DNA of 64,000 bases from contig NZ_MOBX01000003.1 in assembly GCF_003732425.1 (NCBI RefSeq), positions 806,001 through 870,000 of the forward strand, written 5' to 3'. Numbering within the stretch: position 1 is the stretch's first letter; each line of letters opens with the position of its first letter. Made by a program: the position numbers and the translations under genes. The DNA comes from Pseudomonas fluorescens (GTDB taxonomy: Bacteria; Pseudomonadota; Gammaproteobacteria; Pseudomonadales; Pseudomonadaceae). Below, one piece after another: positions 28,108 through 36,882 of this stretch. Under the pieces are notes generated by a model. The model saw nothing but the letters and a program-made list of their open reading frames with translations. It searched no databases and had not been told where the DNA came from.

Positions 28108-28895
28108 CTCAAGCTCAAGTTTCCTCACAGCATCAAGCGTTGCTGGACATCCGTGGCCTGCACAAACAGTACGGCGCAGTCGAAGTCCTCAAGGGTGTCG
28201 ATCTGAGCATGCAGCGCGGCAACGTGGTGACGCTGATCGGCTCCAGCGGCTCGGGTAAAACCACGCTGCTGCGTTGCGTGAACATGCTCGAAGAATTCCA
28301 GGGCGGGCAGATCCTGCTCGACGGTGAATCCATCGGCTATGACGAGGTCAACGGCAAACGCGTGCGCCACGCGGAAAAAGTCATCGCCCGCCATCGCGCG
28401 ATGACCGGCATGGCATTCCAGCAGTTCAACCTGTTCCCGCACCTGACCGCGTTGCAGAACGTCACTCTGGGTTTGCTCAAGGTGAAGAAAATGCACAAGG
28501 ACGAAGCCGTGGCGCTCGCCGAGAAATGGCTGGAGCGCGTCGGCTTGCTGGAGCGGCGCAATCATTTTCCCGGTCAACTGTCCGGCGGTCAGCAACAGCG
28601 CGTGGCGATTGCCCGGGCGATTGCGATGAACCCGAGCCTGATGCTTTTCGATGAGGTCACTTCGGCGCTCGATCCGGAGCTGGTTGGCGAAGTGCTCAAC
28701 GTGATCAAGGGCCTGGCCGAGGACGGCATGACCATGTTGCTGGTGACCCACGAGATGCGATTTGCCTTTGAGGTCTCGGACAAGATCGTTTTCATGAATC
28801 AGGGGCGGATCGAAGAGCAGGGGCCTCCCAAGGAACTGTTCGAACGCCCGCAATCGCCGCGTCTGGCTGAGTTTCTGAAAAACACGCGGTTTTAA
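28104..28895 (+). CDS. ABC importer ATP-binding protein, polar amino acid family
   Basis: The 263-residue ATPase has Walker [10 protein letters not shown], a Q-loop in [13 protein letters not shown], signature [14 protein letters not shown], Walker [15 protein letters not shown] and the His switch LLVTHEMRF. The insert after the second strand ([25 protein letters not shown]) is typical of the HisP/GlnQ group. It closes the importer operon. RidA follows after about 30 bp and is probably co-transcribed. Confidence 0.93.
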   Translation: MTQAQVSSQHQALLDIRGLHKQYGAVEVLKGVDLSMQRGNVVTLIGSSGSGKTTLLRCVNMLEEFQGGQILLDGESIGYDEVNGKRVRHAEKVIARHRAMTGMAFQQFNLFPHLTALQNVTLGLLKVKKMHKDEAVALAEKWLERVGLLERRNHFPGQLSGGQQQRVAIARAIAMNPSLMLFDEVTSALDPELVGEVLNVIKGLAEDGMTMLLVTHEMRFAFEVSDKIVFMNQGRIEEQGPPKELFERPQSPRLAEFLKNTRF

Positions 28896-28925
28896 TCTTA
28901 CGTTTTCACATCAGGAGAAACACCC

Positions 28926-29315
28926 ATGAGCATTACGCGTTACGGCACCGGCAGCACCGCCGCTGGCGGCCAGCCACGTCCATTCGCTCGCGCCGTTGAA
29001 GCGGATGGCTGGCTGCATGTGTCTGGCCAGGTGCCGGCGGTGGATGGCGAGATCATCGTGGGCGGCATTGTCGAGCAGACCCACCAGACCATGAAGAACC
29101 TGATCGCGATTCTCGAAGAGGCCGGTTATGGCCTGGAGGATGTGGTGCGGGCCGGGGTGTGGCTGGATGATCCGCGGGATTTCAGCAGTTTCAACAAGGT
29201 CTTCGGCGAGTACTTCAAGCCTGAACACGCACCGGCGCGGGCCTGTGTACAAGCGAGCATGATGGTCGACTGCAAGGTCGAGATCGACTGCATCGCGTAC
29301 AAGAAGAAGGCCTGA
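28926..29315 (+). CDS. RidA/YjgF family enamine/imine deaminase
   Basis: The 129-residue protein belongs to the RidA superfamily: GWLHVSGQVPAVDGEIIVGGI, VEQTHQTMKNLIAILEEAGYGLEDVVRAGVWL and the active-site arginine in PARACVQASMMVDCKVEI. RidA proteins hydrolyse reactive enamine/imine intermediates released by PLP-dependent dehydratases. The DSD1-type dehydratase two genes downstream is an obvious source of such an intermediate, which fits its place in this locus. Confidence 0.9.
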   Translation: MSITRYGTGSTAAGGQPRPFARAVEADGWLHVSGQVPAVDGEIIVGGIVEQTHQTMKNLIAILEEAGYGLEDVVRAGVWLDDPRDFSSFNKVFGEYFKPEHAPARACVQASMMVDCKVEIDCIAYKKKA

Positions 29316-29327
29316 TACACCGCGGCT

Positions 29328-29424
29328 CTTGTAGGCGCTGCCGAAGGCTGCGATCTTTTGGCATTTTTGGATGCGCCAGAAAGGCAAGATCAAAAGATCG
29401 CAGCCTGCGGCAGCTCCTACAGGG
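29328..29424. repeat. REPIN, TGTAGGAGCTG..GCTGCGATCTTTTGAT family
   Basis: An arm starting CTTGTAGGCGCTGCCGAAGG pairs with the complementary arm ending CAGCTCCTACAGGG. It separates ridA from the IclR gene, whose start codon lies only about 20 bp beyond, so part of the regulator's promoter or leader must run through it. Confidence 0.88.
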
Positions 29425-29444
29425 AATATTGAGTGAGTAATGAC

Positions 29445-30209
29445 ATGACCGAAGACACCATCAAACGCCGGGCCCGCGGTCTGGACCGGGCGTTCGATAT
29501 TCTCGATTTCCTCAAGGAAATCGGCCAGCCGCTGCGCCCCAACGACATCGCCAACGGCATCGGCAGCCCGAAATCCACGGTTTACGAACTGGTCGCTTCA
29601 TTACTCGAACGCCGGATTCTGGAGCCGGTGGGCAAGGACGGTCATGTCTACCTGGGCCGGCAGTTGTACTTTCTCGGTCAGGCGCATTTGCGTCACTTCG
29701 ACCTCAGCCGCGAGGCCGATCACGCCTTGCAGGAGATCGTCAGCCAGACCCGCGAAACCGCGCAGATGTGCCTGCTCAACGGGCGCAAATACACCGTGGC
29801 ACTGATGAAGGAGGGCGAGCGGCATTTCCGGATTTCCTCCGACATCGGCGAAAACGCGCCGATCCCGTGGACCGCTTCCGGGCGCCTGCTGCTCGCGCAT
29901 TTGAGCGATCAACAGATCATCGACCTGATCGACGAAGACGACTACATCCTGCCCGACGGCGAACGTCTGCCGCTGGAACGCTTTCTGGCGGAGATCCGTC
30001 AGGCCGGCATTGACGGCTTCTTCTCCTTCGACAGTGTTGCCGACACCTTTACCCATTGCTTCGCCGCGCCGGTCAAAGACGCGCAAGGCGTGGCCATTTG
30101 CACCTTGTGCATCGTCGCGCCACGGGCTGATGCGAAAAACAATTACGACGACTATCGCCGGGTGCTGATCGAGAGCGCCAACAGCCTCGCCCGGCGGATC
30201 AACGAATAA
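29445..30209 (+). CDS. IclR family transcriptional regulator
   Basis: From the ATG at 29445 the protein has 254 residues; a GTG at 29433 would add four. The N-terminal winged helix-turn-helix reads AFDILDFLKEIGQPLRPNDIANGIGSPKSTVYELVASLLERRIL. The C-terminal effector domain has the IclR pattern ISSDIGENAPIPWTASGRLLLAHL and FAAPVKDAQGVAICTLCIVAP. It sits between the importer/RidA genes and the dehydratase/kinase genes and probably controls both. A matching dyad lies at 25832. The effector may be the substrate or KDG, unproven. Confidence 0.9.
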   Translation: MTEDTIKRRARGLDRAFDILDFLKEIGQPLRPNDIANGIGSPKSTVYELVASLLERRILEPVGKDGHVYLGRQLYFLGQAHLRHFDLSREADHALQEIVSQTRETAQMCLLNGRKYTVALMKEGERHFRISSDIGENAPIPWTASGRLLLAHLSDQQIIDLIDEDDYILPDGERLPLERFLAEIRQAGIDGFFSFDSVADTFTHCFAAPVKDAQGVAICTLCIVAPRADAKNNYDDYRRVLIESANSLARRINE

Positions 30210-30248
30210 CCGCGGCTGCCTGCGGCCGCGAATGTGAGGAGTTCGACC

Positions 30249-31463
30249 ATGACGACTGCCATCAATACTGCTGGGGAAAAGGGCGACGCTGCCATCGGCG
30301 CGCACTTGGCGCGTGACGTCAGCCTGCCGGCGCTGGTGCTGCATCGCGAAGCGCTGGAGCACAACATTCGCTGGATGCAAAAGTTTGTCAGCGACAGCGG
30401 TGCCGAATTGGCGCCCCACGGTAAAACCAGCATGACCCCGGCCCTGTTCCAGCGTCAGCTCGACGCCGGCGCGTGGGGCATCACCCTCGCCAGCGCGACC
30501 CAGACCCGTGCGGCTTATGCGCATGGCGTGCGTCGGGTGCTGATGGCCAACCAATTGGTCGGCACCCCGAACATGGCATTGATCGCCGATCTGCTCGCCG
30601 ATCCGTCGTTCGATTTCTATTGCATGGTCGATCACCCGGATAACGTTGCCGATCTCGGCGCGTACTTCGCCTCGCGCGGGGTGAAGCTGAACGTGATGAT
30701 CGAATACGGCGTGGTCGGCGGCCGTTGCGGCTGCCGCAGCGAGCAGGAAGTCATCGAGCTGGCCAAGGCGATCAGCGCACAACCGGCGCTGGCCCTGACC
30801 GGCATCGAGGGTTACGAAGGGGTGATTCACGGCGATCATGCGGTCAGCGGGATTCGTGAATTCGCCGCATCGCTGGTGCGTCTGGCGGTGCAGTTGCAGG
30901 ACAGCGGCGCGTTTGCCATTGCCAAGCCGATCATCACTGCCTCGGGTTCGGCATGGTACGACTTGATTGCCGAATCGTTCGAAGCGCAGAACGCCGCCGG
31001 GCGTTTCCTCAGCGTGTTGCGTCCCGGCAGTTACGTCGCCCATGACCATGGTATTTACAAGGAAGCGCAGTGCTGCGTGCTCGACCGCCGCAGTGATCTG
31101 CACGAAGGTCTGCGCCCGGCGCTGGAAGTCTGGGCGCACGTGCAGTCGCTGCCGGAGCCGGGTTTTGCGGTGATCGCACTGGGCAAGCGTGATGTTGCGT
31201 TCGATGCCGGGTTGCCGGTGCCGTTGCTGCGCTATAAGGCCGGTGTGGTGCCGGCGGTGGGCGATGACGTCAGTGCGTGCAAGGTTACGGCGGTGATGGA
31301 TCAACATGCGTTCATGAGCGTGGCGCCGGGCGTTGAGTTGCGGGTCGGGGACATTATTTCCTTTGGCACGTCGCACCCGTGCCTGACGTTCGACAAGTGG
31401 CGTGTGGGGTTGCTGGTGGATGAGCAGTTATCGGTGATTGAGAGCATGGAGACTTGTTTCTAA
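30249..31463 (+). CDS. DSD1-family PLP enzyme (D-3-hydroxy-amino acid dehydratase/aldolase), candidate D-glucosaminate dehydratase
   Basis: The 404-residue fold-III PLP enzyme has the Schiff-base lysine Lys59 in ELAPHGKTSMTP, the alanine-racemase-like barrel, and near the C-terminus the divalent-metal pair His376-x-Cys378 (GTSHPC) of D-serine dehydratase/D-threonine aldolase enzymes. These enzymes act on D-2-amino-3-hydroxy acids, removing ammonia or cleaving the C2-C3 bond. GGAG before 30249 sets the start. With a KDG kinase next in line, the substrate that would make sense is D-glucosaminate, which gives 2-keto-3-deoxygluconate and ammonia. A D-amino acid deaminase of other specificity is the alternative. 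Confidence 0.85.
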   Translation: MTTAINTAGEKGDAAIGAHLARDVSLPALVLHREALEHNIRWMQKFVSDSGAELAPHGKTSMTPALFQRQLDAGAWGITLASATQTRAAYAHGVRRVLMANQLVGTPNMALIADLLADPSFDFYCMVDHPDNVADLGAYFASRGVKLNVMIEYGVVGGRCGCRSEQEVIELAKAISAQPALALTGIEGYEGVIHGDHAVSGIREFAASLVRLAVQLQDSGAFAIAKPIITASGSAWYDLIAESFEAQNAAGRFLSVLRPGSYVAHDHGIYKEAQCCVLDRRSDLHEGLRPALEVWAHVQSLPEPGFAVIALGKRDVAFDAGLPVPLLRYKAGVVPAVGDDVSACKVTAVMDQHAFMSVAPGVELRVGDIISFGTSHPCLTFDKWRVGLLVDEQLSVIESMETCF

Positions 31464-31486
31464 GACTTGAAACCGAGTCGCGGCGA

Positions 31487-31554
31487 TTCGCGAGCAGGCT
31501 CGCTCCTACAGGGAATGCATTCCAAGTGTGGGAGCGAGCCTGCTCGCGAAAGCG
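31487..31554. repeat. REPIN, GAGCGAGC/TTGCTCGCG family (short spacer)
   Basis: TCGCGAGCAGGCTCGCTCCT and an opposite arm ending GCCTGCTCGCGAAAGCG are separated by about 15 bp. It lies between the dehydratase and kinase genes; the kinase ATG is 39 bp beyond it, so the two can still share a transcript. Confidence 0.9.
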
Positions 31555-31592
31555 CCAGTCCAGACACCATCGATCAACAGAGACAGCACAAG

Positions 31593-32528
31593 ATGAACAC
31601 CCTCAGCCCCCTCGGCCCGAATACTCCGCGCATCGCCCTGATTGGCGAATGCATGATCGAACTGCAGCAACGCGCCGACGGCAGCCTGCAACAAAGCTTC
31701 GGCGGCGACACCCTGAACACCGCGGTGTATCTGTCCCGCGCCATGGGCGACAAGGCGCAGGTCGATTACGTCACCGCACTGGGCGATGACAGCTTCAGCG
31801 ACGCCATGTGCCGGATATGGACCAGCGAAGGCATTGGCCTGGATCTGGTGCAGCGTCTGCCGGGGCGCTTGCCGGGCCTGTATTGCATTCAGACGGATGC
31901 CAGCGGCGAGCGGCGTTTTCTCTACTGGCGCAATGAAGCGGCGGTTCGCGACTGTTTCACCACCCCGGCCGCCGCGCCGATTCTGGCGGCGTTGCCGGAT
32001 TACGATGTGTTGTATTTCAGCGGCATCACCCTGGCCGTGCTCGGTGCACTGGGCCGGGAAAAGCTGATCCAGACGCTGATCGAAGCGCGCCAGCGTGATG
32101 CGCGCATCGTCTTCGACAACAATTACCGGCCACGTCTGTGGGCCTCGGTAGAAGACGCGCGCGCGGCGTATCGCAGCGTATTACCTTACGTTGATCTGGC
32201 GTTGTTGACGGTGGATGACGAACAGGCGCTGTTCGGTTTCGCCGATTGCGACGCGGTGTTTGCCGCTTACGCGCCATTCGGCACGCCGGAAGTGGTGCTC
32301 AAGCGTGGCGCTGAAGCCTGTTTGATTCGCTGTGATGGCGAATCATTCGAGGTGCCGGCGCAGACGGTTGAAACGGTGGTGGACACCACGGCGGCGGGGG
32401 ATTCGTTCAGTGCGGCGTATCTGGCCAGTCGACTATCGGGTGGTAGTCCGGCGGAGGCTGCCGAGGCCGGGCACCTGCTGGCCAGCAAGGTGATTCAGGT
32501 GCCAGGAGCACTGATTCCCAGAACCTGA
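31593..32528 (+). CDS. kdgK: PfkB family sugar kinase, 2-keto-3-deoxygluconate kinase type
   Basis: The 311-residue kinase begins IALIGECMIELQQ and has FGGDTLNTAVYLSR (substrate lid) and the PfkB signature DTTAAGDSFSAAYLA, whose GD pair (catalytic Asp near 270) is the base. The GDTLNTA and YWRNEAAVR features match KdgK, which makes KDPG for the Entner-Doudoroff aldolase. An upstream in-frame start at 31467 lies inside the REPIN and is rejected; the ATG at 31593 is used. Last gene of the IclR-linked locus. Confidence 0.85.
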   Translation: MNTLSPLGPNTPRIALIGECMIELQQRADGSLQQSFGGDTLNTAVYLSRAMGDKAQVDYVTALGDDSFSDAMCRIWTSEGIGLDLVQRLPGRLPGLYCIQTDASGERRFLYWRNEAAVRDCFTTPAAAPILAALPDYDVLYFSGITLAVLGALGREKLIQTLIEARQRDARIVFDNNYRPRLWASVEDARAAYRSVLPYVDLALLTVDDEQALFGFADCDAVFAAYAPFGTPEVVLKRGAEACLIRCDGESFEVPAQTVETVVDTTAAGDSFSAAYLASRLSGGSPAEAAEAGHLLASKVIQVPGALIPRT

Positions 32529-32537
32529 AATGCAATC

Positions 32538-32638
32538 CCTGTAGGAGCTGCCGAAGGCTGCGATCTTTTGATCTTGTTTTTCAAGATCAAGATCAAGATC
32601 AAAAGATCGCAGCCTCGTTTCACTCGACAGCTCCTACA
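32538..32638. repeat. REPIN, TGTAGGAGCTG..GCTGCGATCTTTTGAT family
   Basis: The CCCTGTAGGAGCTGCCGAAG arm pairs with an arm ending CGACAGCTCCTAC. The centre has three AAGATC units in tandem. The right arm carries the GTTTCACTCGAC variant. It lies between the convergent kinase and parvulin genes. Confidence 0.9.
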
Positions 32639-32658
32639 CAGCTCCTGTGAGAAAAGTA

Positions 32659-32934
32659 TTAATCGCGGTAAAACACCTGCACCAGGTGATAGCCGAACTT
32701 GCTCTTGATCGGCCCATGCACGGTGCGCAGCGGTTTTTTGAAAATCACCGCATCAATCGCCCCGACCATCTGCCCCGGCCGCACTTCACCCAGATCGCCG
32801 CCGCGCTTGCCGGACGGGCAGGTCGAAAATTTCTTCGCCAGCACGTCAAACGCTTCACCCTTGGCGATGCGTTGTTTGAGCTGTTCGGCCTCTTCGGCGG
32901 TTTTCACCAGAATGTGGCGGGCTTGGGCTTTCAT
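32659..32934 (-). CDS. Parvulin-type peptidyl-prolyl isomerase (PpiC family)
   Basis: The 91-residue protein is a bare parvulin domain: ARHILVKTAEEAEQLKQRI, FSTCPSGKRGGDLGEVRPGQMV and KFGYHLVQVFYRD, with the active-site Cys and His of the family. It has no signal peptide, so it acts in the cytoplasm as a folding helper. A paralog lies at 52520-52801; the two share layout but differ in about half of their residues. Confidence 0.92.
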   Translation of the reverse strand: MKAQARHILVKTAEEAEQLKQRIAKGEAFDVLAKKFSTCPSGKRGGDLGEVRPGQMVGAIDAVIFKKPLRTVHGPIKSKFGYHLVQVFYRD

Positions 32935-32985
32935 CGTGCGGTACCTGATAACGGGGTGACGGCGGGGCGCGGATTATGCCTCAAG

Positions 32986-35523
32986 TCACGGGGTTTGGCT
33001 GATCATCGTGCGGATCTTGCTGGCCAGCAGCTCAATGGCAAAGGGTTTGGCGACCATGTCCATGCCGTCCTCAAGAAAACCCTGACGCTCGGCGGCTTTC
33101 TGCGCGTAACCGGTCATGAACAGCACCTTGAGACCCGGCCGATGCTGACGAGCAATTTCCGCCAGTTGCCGGCCATTCATGCCCGGCAGGCCGACGTCGG
33201 TGACCAGCAGATCGACCCGTAGACCGGATTCCAGCAGGGGCAGGGCGGTCTTGGCATCTTCGGCTTCGTGCGCCTGATAACCCAACTCCCGGAGCAGATC
33301 GAGCACCAGCATGCGCACCGCCGGGTCATCCTCGACCACCATCACGGTTTCACCGGTCGCCGTCGCCGACGGTTGTTCAACGGCCACAATGGCCGGCCGT
33401 TCCGGTTCGACGCCGAACAAGCGCGGCAAGTACAAGCGCACACACGTGCCCTGGCCCGGCAGGCTGTCGAGGCTGACATGGCCACCCGACTGCTGGGCAA
33501 AACCATAAATCATCGACAGCCCCAGCCCGGTGCCCTGGCCGATCGGCTTGGTGGTGAAGAACGGATCAAAAGCCTTGGAACGCACCGAGGGCGTCATGCC
33601 GGTGCCGTTGTCGCTGACCGCCAGCATCAGGTAATCGCCGGCCTTGACCGGTTCGAGCGTGGTGATGTCGCTGCCGTCGAGATAGATGTTGGCCGTCTCG
33701 ATCAGCAGCTCGCCGCCATCGGGCATCGCGTCGCGGGCATTGATAACCAGGTTGAGCAGGGCGTTTTCCAGTTGGCTGACGTCGGTGCTGACCGGCCAGA
33801 CATTTTCGGCCAGACGCAGGGTAAGTTCGATTGGATCGCCCTTGGTGCGGCGGATCAGGTCTTCCAGCGAATGCACCAGTTCATTGACATCGAGGGTTTT
33901 GCGATCCAGCGATTGGCGTCGTGAAAACGCCAGCAAACGATGGGTCAGCGCCGCCGCACGGTTGGCCGATGACACGGCGGCTTCGGTAAAACGGCCAATC
34001 TCGTCGGCCCGGCCGTTGGCGATGTAGCGCTGCATCAAATCGAGGCTGCCGATGATCCCGGTGAGCATGTTGTTGAAGTCGTGGGCGATACCGCCGGTGA
34101 GCTGACCGACTGCCTCCATCTTCTGCGCATGGCGCAGCGCATCTTCGGCGCGCTCGCGTTCGAACATCTCGTTCTGCAAACGCTGGTTGGCCTGGGCCAG
34201 TTGTTCAGTGCGGGCGCTGACCCGTTCTTCCAGGGTTTCGTTGAGATTACGCAGTGCTTCTTCGGTTTTCTTGCGCTCGGTCTCATCGATCACAAAGATA
34301 TAGAAACCACTGATCGCACCGTCGGCGGCGTAACGCGGCAAGTAATTCATCAGCGCATGGCGATTACTGCCATCGCGGTGTGGGGTGTACAGACTGAACG
34401 AACACGGTCTGCCAGCCAGCGCCTCGGCAATGTAAGGCAGGCGCAGGAAATAGGCTTCTTCACCGATGACTTCGCGAATCGTGCGCCCGTAGAGTTCCTG
34501 TGGCGTGAGGCCGTACCAGTCCAGATAGGCCGCATTGTTCAGGCGAAAGCGCTCTTCACAGTCGACATAACTGATCAGGATCGGCATGGCGTTGATGATC
34601 AGCTGCAGTTCGGTCTGGCTCTGGCGCAATGCCTGTTCGGTGTGTTTGCGTTCGGTCAGGTCCAGCGCCGCCCCGAGGAATCGCATGGGGCGGCCATGAT
34701 GATCCTTGTAGCAACGCCCGCGGGCGAATACCCAGCGCACCTCGCCATCGCCTTGCTGCAAGCGATATTCCTCAGCGTATTCGGTGCCGTGGGTGATGCA
34801 GTGTTTGATGCTGCGCGCAATCATCGCGCGGTCTTCCGGGTGCACACCTTGCAAGTAATCGCTGATCGGCAAGCGTCCGGCGAGGCTGGGATCGACGCCA
34901 TGCAATTGGGCGAAATGCGCATCGGCGATAAAACGGTCTTCGCCGATGTCCCAATCCCAGGTGCCGACGGCATCGGTCGCGGCCAGGGCCAATTGCAGGC
35001 GCTCCTCGGTTTCCCGTTGAGCCTTGAGGCTTTCCTCGGAGCGTCGCTGCAGTTCCAGAGCGATGCGGCGGCGTTCGTTGGTTTCGATGGCGGTGACGAG
35101 GATCCCGGCGACCTGCGCGGTCTCATCGCGGATCGGACTGTAAGTCAGGTCCAGCCAGAAGTCGGACTCTTTGCCGTCCCGTTGCAGGGTGAAGCGTCTT
35201 TCGCTGTAGGTGCGAACCTGGCCTTGTAGGACGGCGCTGTAAATCGGGTCGGTAAAGTCGCGAAGTTCCGGCCAGATCTGGTGCGCAGGCTGTCCGAAAG
35301 CGTGCGGATGCTTGTGCCCGGCGAGCAGAGCAAAACCGTTGTTGTAGATCTGCGTGAGTTGCGGGCCCCACAACAACAGCATCGGCATCGGCGAGTGAAT
35401 CACGATGTCCACCGCGGTGCGCAGGCTCTGCGGCCAGTTGCCGGCAGCGCCCAGCGGGCTGCGGCTCCAGTCGGTAAGGGCGATGAGTGCCTGCGCGTCG
35501 TCGGTGTTCGGTACAGCATTCAT
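32986..35523 (-). CDS. Soluble hybrid sensor histidine kinase (PAS-PAS-PAS-HisKA-HATPase-REC)
   Basis: The 845-residue protein has no membrane segment. An N-terminal PAS-like region (WSRSPLGAAGNWPQSLRTAV, common to this subfamily) is followed by a PAS/PAC unit (TWDWDIGEDRFIADAHFAQLHG), another PAS (YVDCEERFRLNNAAYLDWYG), a coiled coil and the HisKA box with phospho-His481 (GGIAHDFNNML). The ATPase has NLVINARDAM and GTGLGLSM. The C-terminal receiver has Asp776 (LLVTDVGLPGMNG) and Lys in VAKPF. The signal should be cytoplasmic. It starts about 110 bp from the divergent PilU-like gene; no separate response regulator is nearby. Confidence 0.92.
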   Translation of the reverse strand: MNAVPNTDDAQALIALTDWSRSPLGAAGNWPQSLRTAVDIVIHSPMPMLLLWGPQLTQIYNNGFALLAGHKHPHAFGQPAHQIWPELRDFTDPIYSAVLQGQVRTYSERRFTLQRDGKESDFWLDLTYSPIRDETAQVAGILVTAIETNERRRIALELQRRSEESLKAQRETEERLQLALAATDAVGTWDWDIGEDRFIADAHFAQLHGVDPSLAGRLPISDYLQGVHPEDRAMIARSIKHCITHGTEYAEEYRLQQGDGEVRWVFARGRCYKDHHGRPMRFLGAALDLTERKHTEQALRQSQTELQLIINAMPILISYVDCEERFRLNNAAYLDWYGLTPQELYGRTIREVIGEEAYFLRLPYIAEALAGRPCSFSLYTPHRDGSNRHALMNYLPRYAADGAISGFYIFVIDETERKKTEEALRNLNETLEERVSARTEQLAQANQRLQNEMFERERAEDALRHAQKMEAVGQLTGGIAHDFNNMLTGIIGSLDLMQRYIANGRADEIGRFTEAAVSSANRAAALTHRLLAFSRRQSLDRKTLDVNELVHSLEDLIRRTKGDPIELTLRLAENVWPVSTDVSQLENALLNLVINARDAMPDGGELLIETANIYLDGSDITTLEPVKAGDYLMLAVSDNGTGMTPSVRSKAFDPFFTTKPIGQGTGLGLSMIYGFAQQSGGHVSLDSLPGQGTCVRLYLPRLFGVEPERPAIVAVEQPSATATGETVMVVEDDPAVRMLVLDLLRELGYQAHEAEDAKTALPLLESGLRVDLLVTDVGLPGMNGRQLAEIARQHRPGLKVLFMTGYAQKAAERQGFLEDGMDMVAKPFAIELLASKIRTMISQTP

Positions 35524-35636
35524 TACATCAATCCTGAGCGTGGTTCGTTGAGGCGACGTCTATCATTGTTGCAGCGGGTCTGCGCCAGGCGCAGGCCACC
35601 GTCTGTTCATTGAATGCTTCGCGGGTGCTTTTTGCC

Positions 35637-36746
35637 ATGGAAATCGATGCGCTGTTGTCAATTTTGTCCAATAAAAACGGTTCGGATCTGTTTCTCTCCA
35701 CCGGAGCAGCGCCCAGTGCGCGTGTCGACGGCGTGCTCACAGCCTTGAGCGAACGCCCGTTCAAGAACGGTGAAACTGCCGCCATCGCCACCTCCCTGAT
35801 GGACGCCGAGCAACGGCGGGAGTTCGACCGGGATCTGGAAATGAACCTGGCGATATCGCGAGCGGGCATCGGGCGTTTTCGCGTCAATATCTTCAAGCAG
35901 CGCAACGATGTATCGATCGTCATTCGCAATGTCAAACTCGACATCCCGCGTTTTGCCGATCTGAAATTGCCCGCAGTACTGCTCGACACCGTCATGCTCA
36001 AGCAAGGGTTGATCCTCTTTGTCGGAGCCACCGACTCGGGTAAATCGACGTCGCTGGCCGCACTGATCGACCACCGCAACCGCCAGAGCACCGGGCACAT
36101 CATCACCATCGAAGACCCGATCGAGTACATCCATCGCCATCAGCGCTCGATCATCAATCAACGGGAAGTCGGGGTTGATACACGCAGCTTCCACGCCGCT
36201 CTGAAGAACACCCTGCGCCAGGCACCGGATGTGGTGCTGATCGGCGAAATCCGCGACCGCGAAACCATGGAACATGCCTTGGCATTCGCCGATACCGGGC
36301 ATCTGGTGCTCTCGACGTTGCACGCGCACAACGCCAATCAGGCACTGGACCGGATTATCAATATGTTCCCGGAAGAGCGACGGCCGCAGTTGTTGCATAC
36401 GCTGGGCAATAACTTGAAAGCATTTATCTCACAGCGTTTGGTGCGCACGCTCGATGGGCAACGAAGGGCGGCTGTCGAGGTGTTATTGGGCACGCCAACC
36501 ATCGCTGACGTGGTTCGGCGCGGGCAGTTCGAGGAACTGAAACCGATAATGGAAAAGTCCACTGAACTGGGCATGCAAACCTTTGATGCTGCGCTGTTTA
36601 CATTGGTCGCCGAGGGCGCGATAAGTGCACAGGAAGCTTTAAAGAATGCAGATTCGGTTAATAATTTGAAGTTGCGGATGAAACTTGCGGGGGAGGCAAG
36701 TGATAGTAATGATTCACTGTCAGAGGGGTGGGGGCTCATGGATTGA
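35637..36746 (+). CDS. PilU/PilT-type retraction ATPase, orphan paralog
   Basis: The 369-residue hexameric ATPase has Walker A GATDSGKSTS, Asp box IITIEDPIEYIH, Walker B DVVLIGEIRDRETMEHAL and the His box HLVLSTLHAHNANQALDRI. NQREVGVDTRSFHAALKNTLRQAPDVVL matches PilU more than PilT. Such ATPases help retract type IVa pili. It is not beside the pilT-yggS locus and its Walker A has Asp where Gly is usual (GATGSGKS), though consensus GxxxxGKS is kept. The ATG at 35637 is preferred to one 27 bp upstream. It may be a pilus ATPase paralog with a specialised role. Confidence 0.85.
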   Translation: MEIDALLSILSNKNGSDLFLSTGAAPSARVDGVLTALSERPFKNGETAAIATSLMDAEQRREFDRDLEMNLAISRAGIGRFRVNIFKQRNDVSIVIRNVKLDIPRFADLKLPAVLLDTVMLKQGLILFVGATDSGKSTSLAALIDHRNRQSTGHIITIEDPIEYIHRHQRSIINQREVGVDTRSFHAALKNTLRQAPDVVLIGEIRDRETMEHALAFADTGHLVLSTLHAHNANQALDRIINMFPEERRPQLLHTLGNNLKAFISQRLVRTLDGQRRAAVEVLLGTPTIADVVRRGQFEELKPIMEKSTELGMQTFDAALFTLVAEGAISAQEALKNADSVNNLKLRMKLAGEASDSNDSLSEGWGLMD

Positions 36747-36882
36747 ACGTTGGCTGTTTTTTCTTGTAAACCTCCGGCAAGAAATAACAACTCATATTTT
36801 TTAAATGGATTGCTTATATCGAAAAACGTAGAACGTCATCGAGCTGAAGTCATCAGCCAACTAACTTGATGAGGTTCTAATA
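36747..36882 (+). other. AT-rich gap before the probable toxin gene
   Basis: 136 bp with runs such as CATATTTTTTAAATGGATTG and CTTATATCG, clearly richer in A+T than neighbouring spacers. It probably holds the toxin gene promoter. No -10/-35 pair stands out. Confidence 0.4.

Noticed and set aside
29601..31376. Open frame of 591 codons opposite the IclR and DSD1 genes
   Set aside because: Shadow over two solid genes.
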